Source: UBA6170 sp034429975 (lineage in GTDB: Bacteria > Chloroflexota > Anaerolineae > Anaerolineales > Anaerolineaceae). From it: a stretch of DNA of 64,000 bases. The position numbers and the translations under genes were made by a program. The DNA is taken from assembly GCA_034429975.1 (NCBI GenBank), contig DAOUFM010000092.1, positions 1 to 64,000 of the forward strand, in the 5' to 3' direction. The notes below the pieces were generated by a model. The model worked only from the letters and a program-made list of their open reading frames with translations, had not been told where the DNA came from and made no database searches. Shown one piece after another: positions 34,717-43,654 of this stretch. Every line of letters begins with the position of its first letter. The stretch's first letter is position 1.

Positions 34717-35673
34717 ATGACAAAAACACCTATCATTTCGATTATCACACCATCCTTCAACCAGGCAAAATACCTTGAAGCTGCGATGCAATCTGTAATA
34801 AGTCAGGATTATCCATCCCTGGAATATATTGTGGTGGATGGAGGTTCAACAGATGGCAGCCAGGAAATCATTGAAAAATATACAGAGAAACTAGCCTGGT
34901 GGGTTTCTGAAAAGGATCAGGGTCAGGCAGATGCCTTTAATAAAGGGTTAAAGCATGCATCCGGGAAATACATTGGCTGGCTGAATTCAGATGACCTGTT
35001 TTTCGATCATACCATTGCTGAAGCAGTGCAACTCCTGGATACGAATCCAGAAGTATCGTTTGTCTTTGGCGATGTTCAATCCATAAATGACAATGGGCAA
35101 CCCATTAATATTATGAAATATGGTTCCTGGGGACTGCTGGACTTAATGAAATTCCGAATCATCGGTCAACCGGCAGTTTTTATGCGCAAAGATTTTCTGG
35201 ATTCAATTAGTGGGCTAGACACCAGTTACCATCTTTTGCTTGATCACCATCTCTGGCTGCAGTTAGCTTCTAAGGGACCAATACTGTATTCGCAAAAAAT
35301 TTGGGCAGCAGCACGATTTCATTCGGAAGCCAAGAATTTAGCCCAGGCTGAGAAATTTGGGCAGGAAGCTTATCGTTTGGTTGAATGGATGGAGAACAAC
35401 CCTGATCTGAATGCATTGTTTTTAGCTAATCACAATAAAATTCTGGCTGGCGCTCATCGCATGGATGCCAGGTATTTATTGGATGCCGGCCAATATCATG
35501 AATCAGCCAATGCTTATTGGCAAGGTATCAAATTAAGTTTTCCTGTTATTCTTCCCGAATTACATCGAATGATTTATGCTCTCATTGCGCCTTTAGGGTT
35601 TAAAAAGATAAAGGATCTTTACCTGAAATTAAGATTTCGGATTACAAGACCAGACCTGAAGGGTAAATCATAA
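34717..35673 (+). CDS. GT2 family glycosyltransferase
   Basis: Residues 6-110 carry the GT-A start SIITPSFNQAKYLE, VVDGGSTDGS, EKDQGQADAFNKGL and the metal site WLNSDDLFF. A region with GQPAVFMRKDF and LDHHLWLQLA follows, and the C-terminal 80 residues form an extra helical part (LDAGQYHESANAYWQG) that looks like a TPR-like helical pair. The protein encoded at 37215 is a close paralogue in the N-terminal 200 residues. Inverting family; sugar unknown. Confidence 0.87.
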   Translation: MTKTPIISIITPSFNQAKYLEAAMQSVISQDYPSLEYIVVDGGSTDGSQEIIEKYTEKLAWWVSEKDQGQADAFNKGLKHASGKYIGWLNSDDLFFDHTIAEAVQLLDTNPEVSFVFGDVQSINDNGQPINIMKYGSWGLLDLMKFRIIGQPAVFMRKDFLDSISGLDTSYHLLLDHHLWLQLASKGPILYSQKIWAAARFHSEAKNLAQAEKFGQEAYRLVEWMENNPDLNALFLANHNKILAGAHRMDARYLLDAGQYHESANAYWQGIKLSFPVILPELHRMIYALIAPLGFKKIKDLYLKLRFRITRPDLKGKS

Positions 35674-37214
35674 TGAATACCGACAACCCAGAAACTTCGC
35701 TAAAAAAAGAACTTTTATTCAACCAGAATAAAACGCTTTTTTACATTTTTTTTGTCATTATTTTATTGGTCGGATTAGGTATTCGTTTTTATGATCTGAC
35801 GGATGCTCCTCTGGACTTTCACCCAACCCGACAACTCTTTTCTGCCTTAAAAGCCCGTGGAATGTTTTACGAAAACCTGAAAACTGCCCCCGAATGGCAG
35901 CGAGAATTTGCGATCCAGCAATGGAAAAAACAAGGTTTCATTGAACCGCCGGTCATGGAACGAATTACCGCTTTTTTCTATCAGGTTCTTGGAATGGAAG
36001 CTTTGTGGATTCCAAGAGTTTTAGCGATCCTTTTTTGGACAATCGGGGGAGTTTTTCTGATGTTGATCGCCTTGGCGATTATCGATCGAAACGCAGCCAT
36101 TATCGCCTTTTTGTTATTTATGGTGACACCTTATTCAGCCATTGCCAGCCGTGCATTTCAACCAGACCCGTTAATGGTGATGTTGATGATAATTGGTTTA
36201 TGGGGATTGGTACGCTGGATTAAAGATGAAAACATGGTGAATGGAGTGATTGCCGGATTATTCTCAGGTCTGGCAATTTTTGTAAAATCGGTGGTAATTT
36301 TCCCACTTGCCTTTGTCTTTATCGCGGTGGTCATCTTTAAAAAGAAATCATTGAAAAACCTTATAAAATCCCCATCTATCTGGGTAATGGGCTCCCTTTC
36401 CATTCTGCCTTATATTGGGTACTTGATTTATGGTCTGAAGATTAATGGGGCGCTTACCTCAGAGTTCAGTTTACGATTCTTTCCTGAACTATGGACTGAT
36501 CCAGCCTTCTGGATTCGCTGGAATAACATGATCAGTTCGGTGATCGGATTTGTAATATTTTTGGCTTCGATAATCGGGATATTGCTTTTAAAGAAACCCG
36601 TTCATCGTGTTTTTCTGACAGCCCTCTTTGCGGGTTACTTTGTGTATGGATTAACACTTCCTTACCATATCTCGACCCACGATTATTACCAGTTGCCCTT
36701 TATTCCCATTGCTGTTCTGGGTGCGTCGGCTGCATTCAGTCAGGTTATCCAGGGTGTTCAAAAACCAAATTGGCTAAGCAATCTGGTGATTATTGGAGTC
36801 CTGGCTTATTATTTAGCCATGAACGCATGGGATGTGCGAGTATCTTTAGCCCGCAATAATTATCGTAATGAAGTTACCTTTTGGCAGAAGATGGCTGAAA
36901 AATTCTCCCCGAATGATAGCTTGATTGGTATAACCCAGGATTATGGATATAGGCTCAATTATTGGGGATGGCGCGATATTGAAAACTGGATGGCTACCTA
37001 CGATTTCTCTTTGCGTGAATTAGCAGGCCAGGAATTTGATATGAAAGCCTATTTTGAAGAACAAATTCAAGGGAAGGATTACTTCCTGGTGACAAATCTT
37101 TCAGAATTGGATAATCAACCAGAAATTAAACAAATTTTATTTGATAATTACTCAATTCAAGAACAGACCGGAGATTATATTATTTTTGACTTACATCAAA
37201 AAACGGGAAAATAA
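35673..37214 (+). CDS. GT39/ArnT-type membrane glycosyltransferase
   Basis: A 513-residue protein with about ten membrane helices. The first external loop has DAPLDFHPTRQ (Asp near residue 48 followed by HPTRQ), the GT39/ArnT-type catalytic loop. Large hydrophobic blocks extend from about 80 to 390, and a soluble C-terminal tail of about 110 residues contains a WGWRD segment. It would move a sugar from a polyprenyl-phosphate donor on the outer side of the membrane, perhaps the donor made by the GT2 at 8216. Its start overlaps the stop of the preceding gene by one base. Confidence 0.83.
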   Translation: MNTDNPETSLKKELLFNQNKTLFYIFFVIILLVGLGIRFYDLTDAPLDFHPTRQLFSALKARGMFYENLKTAPEWQREFAIQQWKKQGFIEPPVMERITAFFYQVLGMEALWIPRVLAILFWTIGGVFLMLIALAIIDRNAAIIAFLLFMVTPYSAIASRAFQPDPLMVMLMIIGLWGLVRWIKDENMVNGVIAGLFSGLAIFVKSVVIFPLAFVFIAVVIFKKKSLKNLIKSPSIWVMGSLSILPYIGYLIYGLKINGALTSEFSLRFFPELWTDPAFWIRWNNMISSVIGFVIFLASIIGILLLKKPVHRVFLTALFAGYFVYGLTLPYHISTHDYYQLPFIPIAVLGASAAFSQVIQGVQKPNWLSNLVIIGVLAYYLAMNAWDVRVSLARNNYRNEVTFWQKMAEKFSPNDSLIGITQDYGYRLNYWGWRDIENWMATYDFSLRELAGQEFDMKAYFEEQIQGKDYFLVTNLSELDNQPEIKQILFDNYSIQEQTGDYIIFDLHQKTGK

Positions 37215-37985
37215 ATGCAGCCATTGGTATCTATCGTAACGCCATCATTTAATCAGGATCGCTATCTGGAAAGAACGATTCAATCTGTTTTAAACCAATC
37301 GTATCCTAACATCGAATACATTGTTATTGATGGTGGTTCTACAGATGGTAGTGTAGAAACCATAAAGAAATACGCTTCAAGAATCTCTTATTGGCAATCA
37401 GAAAAAGATCAGGGACAAACCGATGCAATCAATCAGGGTTTCTCCAGAGCTCAAGGTCAGATTTTTGCCTGGATCAATTCGGACGATACCTACGAACCGC
37501 AGGCTGTGGTTGAGGCGGTTGAGTTTTTAACGAACAACCCGGATGTTGGTTTGGTTTATGGAGATTGTAATTTCATTAATGATAAAGATAACATTATCGG
37601 GAAATTCAATGCCAGACAAACAGATTACCAGAAGCTAAAGACCGGCTACGTGCATATTCCGCAACAATCCTCTTTCTGGCGCGCTGAACTTTGGCACCAG
37701 GTGGGGCCATTAGACTCATCCATCTATTTTGCAATGGATTACGACTTATGGCTGCGGCTCGCAAAAATTAGTAACATCATTTATCACCCACGAATGTGGG
37801 CCAATTTCCGGCTGCATGGGGATGCTAAAACCATTGCAGAGGATGATCGCTGCTGGATCGATATGGTCAAAATCCATTACCGGAATGGGGGTAAATGGTG
37901 GCAACCCATTGTCTGGAAATATTGGATTCGCAAAATTGTTGCCCCTTATATTCGATCTAAACGCAAAAAAATGATTTCAGAATAA
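37215..37985 (+). CDS. GT2 family glycosyltransferase
   Basis: The shortest GT2 in the locus (256 residues): SIVTPSFNQDRYLE, VIDGGSTDGS, EKDQGQTDAINQG, AWINSDDTYEP (metal site) and YFAMDYDLWLRLA. It begins on the base after the upstream stop codon and is the last gene of the long co-directional run. High similarity of its N-terminal half to the protein at 34717 suggests duplication with the membrane transferase in between. I see no strong terminator after it. Confidence 0.87.
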   Translation: MQPLVSIVTPSFNQDRYLERTIQSVLNQSYPNIEYIVIDGGSTDGSVETIKKYASRISYWQSEKDQGQTDAINQGFSRAQGQIFAWINSDDTYEPQAVVEAVEFLTNNPDVGLVYGDCNFINDKDNIIGKFNARQTDYQKLKTGYVHIPQQSSFWRAELWHQVGPLDSSIYFAMDYDLWLRLAKISNIIYHPRMWANFRLHGDAKTIAEDDRCWIDMVKIHYRNGGKWWQPIVWKYWIRKIVAPYIRSKRKKMISE

Positions 37986-38013
37986 ACAAAGCCAGAAAAC
38001 GATATAAATTTTT

Positions 38014-38042
38014 TCGAAAACCATCTTTCGACACGTTATAAT
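38014..38042 (+). promoter_or_regulatory. Probable promoter of the sugar dehydrogenase gene
   Basis: TATAAT at 38037-38042 is preceded, 17 bases earlier, by TCGAAA (38014-38019), which matches four of six consensus -35 bases. Transcription would start near 38049, about 19 bases before the ATG. Confidence 0.45.
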
Positions 38043-38067
38043 CAAATAAATTCATTTCGGGTTGATC

Positions 38068-39387
38068 ATGAAAAGATTTGTTAATATATGTGTTGCCTTT
38101 TTGGTCCTTTTATTCTTGTCTGCCTGTACTAGTAGTCAGGCAACATTTACTCCACAGGTTGTTGAAATTCCAACAGCGACCAAAGTGGATTTACCTACTG
38201 TTATTCCGACATCTTCAAGTGGTGAATTGCCAACCGAATCCGCAACAGTTGAAGTACCTGCAGAACCTACCCCCACCCTTGAACCAACTGAAACCCCCCA
38301 AATGAAAACAGTTTCAACATTCCCGGATGCAAGTAGGGTTTATTGGGTTGAAATTGCTTCCGGGTTTACCAGACCGGTTGGGATGGCTTCATATAAGGGT
38401 GATACTTTCTTGATATACGTTTTAGACCAAAATGGTTATATCTGGGTAATTGAAGACGGTACGCTGAGCAATGAACCTTTCTTGGATTTGACCAATAAAA
38501 CAACCATCAGCGGAAACGAACGCGGATTATTGGGAATGGCTCTGGACCCGAATTTTGGAAGCAATGGGTTCTTTTATCTGGATTACACCAATTTTGATGG
38601 CAACACAGTGATTGCCCGTTACCTCGCCCAGGATGATCGCAGAAAAGCAATTCCGGATAGCGAACAAATATTATTTACTGTCAATCAACCATATTCCAAT
38701 CATAATGGTGGCAATTTATTATTTGGACCGGATGGCTTCCTCTATATTGGCATGGGAGATGGAGGATCACAAGGAGATCCGGATTTTCGGGCACAAAACA
38801 ACTTTACGCTATTGGGAAAAATGTTAAGGATTGCAGTACAGGGACAGGGTATGTATGCTATTCCGTCTGATAACCCATTTGTTAATGGGGGCGGGAGTGC
38901 AGAAATTTGGGCGGTTGGATTACGGAACCCCTGGCGCTTCTCATTTGACCGCCTGACAGGTGACCTTTGGATCGGTGATGTTGGCCAGAATAACTGGGAG
39001 GAGATTGATTTTGTTTCTAAGGGCTCCACTCAGGAAAAAAACTTTGGCTGGAGTTATCGCGAGGGAACGCATGCCTATAAGGGAGATCCACCCAATACAG
39101 CGGACATGATTGACCCTGTATTTGAATATAACCACGGATTGGGTTGTTCGGTGACCGGCGGCTATGTTTACCGGGGAGAAAATTTACCGGACTGGTATGG
39201 CGTTTATTTGTTTGGGGACTATTGCACCGGAATTGTCTGGGGTTTATTGCCGCTTGAAAACGGTAAATTTCAATCTCAACAATTGTTTTCAACGGGTGAA
39301 AATATCAGTTCTTTTGGTGAAGATGTGAATGGAGAGTTATATTTGATTTCTCACAATGGGTCGGTTTATCAGTTGCGCTCAAAGTAA
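38068..39387 (+). CDS. PQQ-dependent sugar dehydrogenase-like lipoprotein
   Basis: Start set at the ATG two codons after a TTG. The signal ends in a lipobox (FLSAC), then about 60 residues rich in Thr, Pro and Glu form a linker, and residues about 90-439 form a beta-propeller of the soluble aldose dehydrogenase (YliI/GSDH) family: NERGLLGMALDPNF, NHNGGNLLFGPDGFLYIGMGDGG with the catalytic-type His, GLRNPWRFSFD and the C-terminal GGYVYRG with GDYCTG. It oxidises sugars outside the membrane if PQQ is present; whether this cell makes PQQ is not visible. It has its own promoter, separate from the polysaccharide run. Confidence 0.85.
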   Translation: MKRFVNICVAFLVLLFLSACTSSQATFTPQVVEIPTATKVDLPTVIPTSSSGELPTESATVEVPAEPTPTLEPTETPQMKTVSTFPDASRVYWVEIASGFTRPVGMASYKGDTFLIYVLDQNGYIWVIEDGTLSNEPFLDLTNKTTISGNERGLLGMALDPNFGSNGFFYLDYTNFDGNTVIARYLAQDDRRKAIPDSEQILFTVNQPYSNHNGGNLLFGPDGFLYIGMGDGGSQGDPDFRAQNNFTLLGKMLRIAVQGQGMYAIPSDNPFVNGGGSAEIWAVGLRNPWRFSFDRLTGDLWIGDVGQNNWEEIDFVSKGSTQEKNFGWSYREGTHAYKGDPPNTADMIDPVFEYNHGLGCSVTGGYVYRGENLPDWYGVYLFGDYCTGIVWGLLPLENGKFQSQQLFSTGENISSFGEDVNGELYLISHNGSVYQLRSK

Positions 39388-39449
39388 TTAATGCCCTCAA
39401 TGATATAATCATTTTTGAATAATCATCGAATTTTTAAAGGAGGATAAAG

Positions 39450-39674
39450 ATGGCAGAAAAACGATGGTATCCAATCAAAACCCAATACTGCAAACATGTT
39501 GGGGGCGATGTTCAACTCGAAGTTCATGTCGTGCTGCCGGCTGAATATCTACCTGATCAACCCCCGCGCGTCATCGGGCATCGATGCTCCCATGGGTTGC
39601 AATGCAGTCTGCTGACACACCCAAGCTGTACATGGGCAGGCACAAACCCAAACTTTGACCCCTTTGCTGAATAA
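39450..39674 (+). CDS. Small Cys/His-rich protein of unknown function
   Basis: The 74-residue product has four cysteines (14, 46, 52, 60) and four nearby histidines (16, 44, 48, 57), for example CKH, HRCSHGLQC and HPSC, and no signal peptide. The spacing could bind a zinc ion or iron, or form disulfides. A very strong AAAGGAGGA ribosome site stands before the ATG, and TATAAT (39404-39409) lies about 40 bases upstream without a clear -35 box, so it is probably a real, well-translated gene. Family not recognised. Confidence 0.68.
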   Translation: MAEKRWYPIKTQYCKHVGGDVQLEVHVVLPAEYLPDQPPRVIGHRCSHGLQCSLLTHPSCTWAGTNPNFDPFAE

Positions 39675-39726
39675 CGTTGCACTCTGTTACCAGCAAATCA
39701 AATATTCAACTTTTTTTAAATAAAAA

Positions 39727-40908
39727 TCAAATAACGGATAATTTTTTCCCAACTTTTTGAAAAGCTTTCAGGCATAAATCTAGATCATTCTGGGTATGGG
39801 TAGCTGAAATCATTACCCGTATTCTGGCTTTTCCGACTGGCACGGTTGGAAACCCTAAAGCCATGGCAAAAACACCTTCATCAAATAACTCTTTGCTAAA
39901 TTCTTTGGCTAGTTTTGCATCCCCTAGCATCACAGGGGTGATCGGAGTTTGTGATACTCCGGTATCAAAGCCAAGTTTTTTCATTTCTGCTTTAAAATAA
40001 TTTCCATTTGCCCATAAACGATCCACCAATTCAGTGGATTCTTCCAGTAAATTAACCGCAGTAAGGCAAGCAGCTACATCAGCTGGAGTTAATGCAGAAG
40101 AAAAAATGAATGGCCGGCCACGTTGGCGAATCCATTCGATTAGTTTAGCATTCCCTGCCACCATACCGCCCATCACACCAAAAGCTTTGGACATGGTGCC
40201 TACTTCAATATCCACTTTTCCATGTAATCCAAAGTGATCTACAATCCCGCGCCCACCTTTTCCGACTACCCCTTCTCCATGAGCATCATCGACCATCAGC
40301 ATAACATCATATTTGCTGGTGACATCGTAAATTTTATCGAGTGGAGCTAAATCACCATCCATACTAAAAACGCCGTCGGTAATGGCCAATAGCCGGCGAT
40401 AATTTCCTTGGTTTTCCAGAATCTTCGCTTCCAGATCGTTTACATCTGCGTGGTTAAATCTAATAATCGTTCCACCGGATAAGCGACAGCCATCAATAAT
40501 TGATGCGTGGTTTAACTCATCGGAGAGGATGCCATCTTCTTTCCCAACTAGGCAGGGAATTGTGGCTAAATTAGCGGTAAAACCTGATTGAAATGAAACA
40601 ACCGCTTCTACACCTTTAAATTCTGCCAACCGTTTTTCTAATTCAAGATGGACTTCCATCGTTCCAGCGATGGATCGCACTGCACCCGGCCCCACACCAT
40701 AGGCATCCACGACTTTTTTAACGGCTGCAATCATTTTCGGATGATTTGCCAGACCAAGGTAATTGTTTGAACAAAAATTCAGAACCTTTTTATCATCGAC
40801 AACTAACCAGGCGCCTTGGGGTGAACTAATTGTTCGAATTTGGTTATATAAACCATTATCCTTTAAGGATTGAATTTCATCTTCTGCCCAGCTTAAACGG
40901 TTTATCAT
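39727..40908 (-). CDS. kbl: Glycine C-acetyltransferase (2-amino-3-ketobutyrate CoA ligase), alpha-oxoamine synthase
   Basis: The 393-residue PLP enzyme has the full fold-type I layout: FCSNNYLGLANHP, GAVRSIAGT, DELNHASIIDGCRLSGG (His134 stacks on the cofactor), VDDAHGEGVVG (Asp207, His210) and GTMSKAFGVMGG with Lys241 as the Schiff base. Kbl cleaves 2-amino-3-ketobutyrate with CoA to glycine and acetyl-CoA in threonine breakdown. Its usual partner, threonine dehydrogenase, is not next to it, so another alpha-oxoamine synthase role (BioF or a sphingolipid-type enzyme) remains possible, though the sequence reads most like Kbl. Confidence 0.87.
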   Translation of the reverse strand: MINRLSWAEDEIQSLKDNGLYNQIRTISSPQGAWLVVDDKKVLNFCSNNYLGLANHPKMIAAVKKVVDAYGVGPGAVRSIAGTMEVHLELEKRLAEFKGVEAVVSFQSGFTANLATIPCLVGKEDGILSDELNHASIIDGCRLSGGTIIRFNHADVNDLEAKILENQGNYRRLLAITDGVFSMDGDLAPLDKIYDVTSKYDVMLMVDDAHGEGVVGKGGRGIVDHFGLHGKVDIEVGTMSKAFGVMGGMVAGNAKLIEWIRQRGRPFIFSSALTPADVAACLTAVNLLEESTELVDRLWANGNYFKAEMKKLGFDTGVSQTPITPVMLGDAKLAKEFSKELFDEGVFAMALGFPTVPVGKARIRVMISATHTQNDLDLCLKAFQKVGKKLSVI

Positions 40909-40947
40909 TTTTACACCTTTCAGATTATGGGTTTATTGATTATGGAA

Positions 40948-40977
40948 ATTATAGCGCAGGAAAATATGATTTGTTTA
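40948..40977 (-). promoter_or_regulatory. Probable promoter of kbl
   Basis: On the minus strand TATAAT (40953 to 40948) is preceded by TAAACA (40977 to 40972) at a spacing of 18 bases; four of six -35 bases match the consensus. An AAAGGTG ribosome site follows before the ATG. Confidence 0.5.
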
Positions 40978-41001
40978 AAAAAATTATTATATTGAATGCT
41001 T

Positions 41002-42651
41002 TTATTTTTGATCCGATAAATTAAAATCACTAAAATAACCCAATTCCAAAAGAGTTTTTCGAACCTGTTCAATTCCGCCCGGTGAAACCGAAACCGTATT
41101 TGGGTTGAAGACAGCCAGGATAAATTTTTTGACTGACGAAGAAAGCAAAGCTTTGACTACTTCTGGATCGCTGATTTGTAAAATAATAGTTGTATGAATA
41201 AATGCCTGAGTACCTAACTTTTCCCAATTCTCAAGAGATTTTATTAATTTTGGAGGAAATGGGTGATTCAAAACAGGTTGAATAATTTTTATTAAATGAT
41301 TTACCTTTAAACCTTGCTCGGATGCCCGGGTTAATGAATTTGTTGTGATTGTGTAAATAAATCCTTCCCGCGATTTTCCAACCCATTCACAAAACCGTGA
41401 TAACTGGTAGCGAATAGCACGTGCATATCGGGTTGAAAAAGTTATTTTTCCATAAGAATCAATAGTGACGCGACCTTCTTCAGGTTTAGCGGCTTCCGGA
41501 GCATGAAAAGTTATTAAATCATTAAAAACACCCGAACATCTGAATGAAGCCGGTTGGTCCTGGCCTTCCGATAACGCCAGATCTATTAATCCCAACCAGT
41601 AGAGAGGGCCTGTGATTAGAAATCGTAATAATGCTCCATCTACAGCGTCCCAATGCGCAAATCCGCGCAGGTAATCTTCTGTACCCGCTTTTTTTATGTA
41701 CCAGGTATCATAATTTCCAACTGGTCTTTGAAAATCCGGATTTGTTTGAAAAATATATTCAATGAAACTCTCAATATTCCACCATTGCTGGATGGGAATT
41801 AACGATAATTGCTCGAGAACAAACTGGCGGGCTTTTTTATGGTTACGGTCTAAAATACCATCAACTGATAAGCCGGGAACAAATTCGATCTCATTAATTT
41901 GTTCGCTTTCCATCCAGGCTTTGATCATTTGCGAAAGAGCAATTTCTCTGGGTGCTTCTAAAAATAAACGTGTTTTTTCAGAGTTAACATCACCGTTTGA
42001 TAATAAGATTCCCATCTCAGTTAAAACTTTTCGCTGAAAGTTGGTGGAGAACTCAAAGTAATCAGAGTAAGTTTCAGGTGAAAAACCATTCCGAATGGCA
42101 GCCAATAAAGTGGTGCTGTCATCCAGAATTAAATCTGATGACAATTTAATTGTTTGAGTTTCTTTTACTGATGCTGGCCGGCCTGGAATTTGTTTCTTCT
42201 GATGATGGACCGGTTCTAATTGGGCAAATATCTCCTCCGGGATGTACACATATTCCTGGGGTTCTGCATCGATGCTTAAAAAAGCCCGTCCGATGAAAGC
42301 CCGATACCAAAGATTTTCAGTGGGAGTGGACGGATGCAAGTCAGGACGTTCGCGGTCTCGTTTTGCTGCACCCATGACCTGAATATCCCCATAATCCCGC
42401 ACAAATTTGGCCCAGGGAATGCGGCCATGATTTTCAAGAATAGCATCGAATGCGGTGCGAACCGTTTCTGGTAAAGTATCATAAATCTCGCGTATGATTT
42501 CAGGATTGTTCATTTCTAAAGTTAAATAAGTTCTGGCGGTGTAGGCATCGGGTGCTTTTAATTCAATGCCCCATCCATTTGCTACGATTTTTAAGAAGCC
42601 TAAATCCTGTCCATTCAAAACGCTGGCGATATTTAACATATAATGAAACAT
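41002..42651 (-). CDS. Protein with a helicase XPB/Ssl2 N-terminal-like region, no helicase motor
   Basis: The 549-residue product has no Walker motifs and no signal. The N-terminal half is helical (LPETVRTAFDAILENHGRIPWAKF). The C-terminal 180 residues, from VTIDSYGKITFS through FIYTITTNSLTRASEQGLKV and HPFPPKLIKSLENWEKLG, read like the helicase-associated domain found in front of XPB/Ssl2-type helicases in Actinobacteria (Helicase_C_3 in Pfam naming). Domain assignment is from memory and moderate. A perfect consensus promoter drives it divergently from the DUF4388 gene. Role unknown; a DNA-related function is only suggested. Confidence 0.6.
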   Translation of the reverse strand: MFHYMLNIASVLNGQDLGFLKIVANGWGIELKAPDAYTARTYLTLEMNNPEIIREIYDTLPETVRTAFDAILENHGRIPWAKFVRDYGDIQVMGAAKRDRERPDLHPSTPTENLWYRAFIGRAFLSIDAEPQEYVYIPEEIFAQLEPVHHQKKQIPGRPASVKETQTIKLSSDLILDDSTTLLAAIRNGFSPETYSDYFEFSTNFQRKVLTEMGILLSNGDVNSEKTRLFLEAPREIALSQMIKAWMESEQINEIEFVPGLSVDGILDRNHKKARQFVLEQLSLIPIQQWWNIESFIEYIFQTNPDFQRPVGNYDTWYIKKAGTEDYLRGFAHWDAVDGALLRFLITGPLYWLGLIDLALSEGQDQPASFRCSGVFNDLITFHAPEAAKPEEGRVTIDSYGKITFSTRYARAIRYQLSRFCEWVGKSREGFIYTITTNSLTRASEQGLKVNHLIKIIQPVLNHPFPPKLIKSLENWEKLGTQAFIHTTIILQISDPEVVKALLSSSVKKFILAVFNPNTVSVSPGGIEQVRKTLLELGYFSDFNLSDQK

Positions 42652-42676
42652 CCCTTAATCATATATTTTCATAAAA

Positions 42677-42705
42677 ATTATAGAATTAATGTTCAATTGT
42701 GTCAA
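42677..42705 (-). promoter_or_regulatory. Perfect consensus sigma-70 promoter, minus strand
   Basis: TTGACA (42705 to 42700) and TATAAT (42682 to 42677) are separated by 17 bases, identical to the consensus. Transcription would begin near 42670, about 20 bases before the ATG of the XPB-like orphan gene. Confidence 0.85.
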
Positions 42706-42767
42706 TCAAATATTTAATTGGCATGATTATTGCTCGTTAACCTATCGATTTCGTCGATCTTATTTAA

Positions 42768-42796
42768 TTGACTTACGTACTACTTACTTGTATAAT
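42768..42796 (+). promoter_or_regulatory. Near-consensus sigma-70 promoter, plus strand
   Basis: TTGACT (42768-42773) and TATAAT (42791-42796) are separated by 17 bases. Transcription would start near 42803. This decides the start of the next gene: a longer reading from 42689 would begin upstream of the promoter. Confidence 0.82.
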
Positions 42797-42826
42797 TTCA
42801 CAAGTCAACAGGATAATGGGTATCAA

Positions 42827-43645
42827 ATGGCCTTAAAAGGTAACCTCCGAGATTTTACAATAACGCAATTACTGAATTTGGTTAATCTAGCTGGTAAAAC
42901 CGGTACTTTGGTTATTGAAGGATCAGCTAATGTTGCAAAAATTACCTTTCGGGAGGGGAAATTAGTCTATGCCCAGATGGATCATTTGGATAATTCATTG
43001 GCTGGAATATTAAGACGGTCAAAAAAGATTACTGCTCGCCAATATACGATCCTTTCCGAACGGGCTGCAAACATGAGTGACAAAGAACTTGGGATTTTGT
43101 TGATTAACGCCGGTTATTTAAATCAGTATGATATTATCGAGAGTTTGCAGCAATATTTTATCAGCATTGTCCGCCAGTTATTTACCTGGGTGGATGGGTT
43201 TTTCAATTTTCAGGTTAATTCGTTGCCACCCCCGGACAAAATTCCTATTCGCATGGATCTTGAAAATTTGATTATTGAAGGCTCACGGCAGATACGTGAA
43301 TGGGAACAATTACAACAGGAAATTCCTTCCCTCGACATGTCCTTAAAATTTAGTGAGCGTCCTGGTATCAATATTAGAAATATTACCCTCAGTGTGGAAG
43401 AATGGCGTGTGGTTTATTATGTAAATCCGAAGAACACGATGCGGCAGATCGCCAAAGCCACAAAATTGAATGATCTGGAAATAAGGCGGATCGTTTTTTC
43501 ATTGTTGCAGGCTGGTCTGGTTGAAATCATTCGTCCAGGAGAAAAACCAATGCCGGCCGCAAAACCTCGAACCATACCGGTAGTTGCGAAGACAGAACAA
43601 AAATCATTAATAAATCGAATTATCGATAGAATTCGTACCATTTAA
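42827..43645 (+). CDS. DUF4388 domain protein
   Basis: The ATG at MALKGNLRDFTITQLLNL is chosen because a strong promoter lies just upstream and because DUF4388 proteins usually begin there. Residues 1 to about 115 are the DUF4388 (PatA-N-like) domain, with GKTGTLVI and FREGKLVYA. The middle has ELGILLINAGYLNQYDIIESLQQYF and a GFFNF strand. The C-terminal part (NTMRQIAKATKLNDLEIRRIVFSLLQAGLVEI) is a winged-helix-like fold. Such proteins occur beside MglA-like GTPases, and one is encoded 9 bases downstream; they are thought to act as adaptors in signalling. No enzymatic motif is seen. Confidence 0.8.
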   Translation: MALKGNLRDFTITQLLNLVNLAGKTGTLVIEGSANVAKITFREGKLVYAQMDHLDNSLAGILRRSKKITARQYTILSERAANMSDKELGILLINAGYLNQYDIIESLQQYFISIVRQLFTWVDGFFNFQVNSLPPPDKIPIRMDLENLIIEGSRQIREWEQLQQEIPSLDMSLKFSERPGINIRNITLSVEEWRVVYYVNPKNTMRQIAKATKLNDLEIRRIVFSLLQAGLVEIIRPGEKPMPAAKPRTIPVVAKTEQKSLINRIIDRIRTI

Positions 43646-43654
43646 AGAGTATTT

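Noticed and set aside
42689..42826. Longer start for the DUF4388 protein, 46 codons upstream.
   Set aside because: It would begin upstream of a near-consensus promoter, and the extra residues lie outside the domain.
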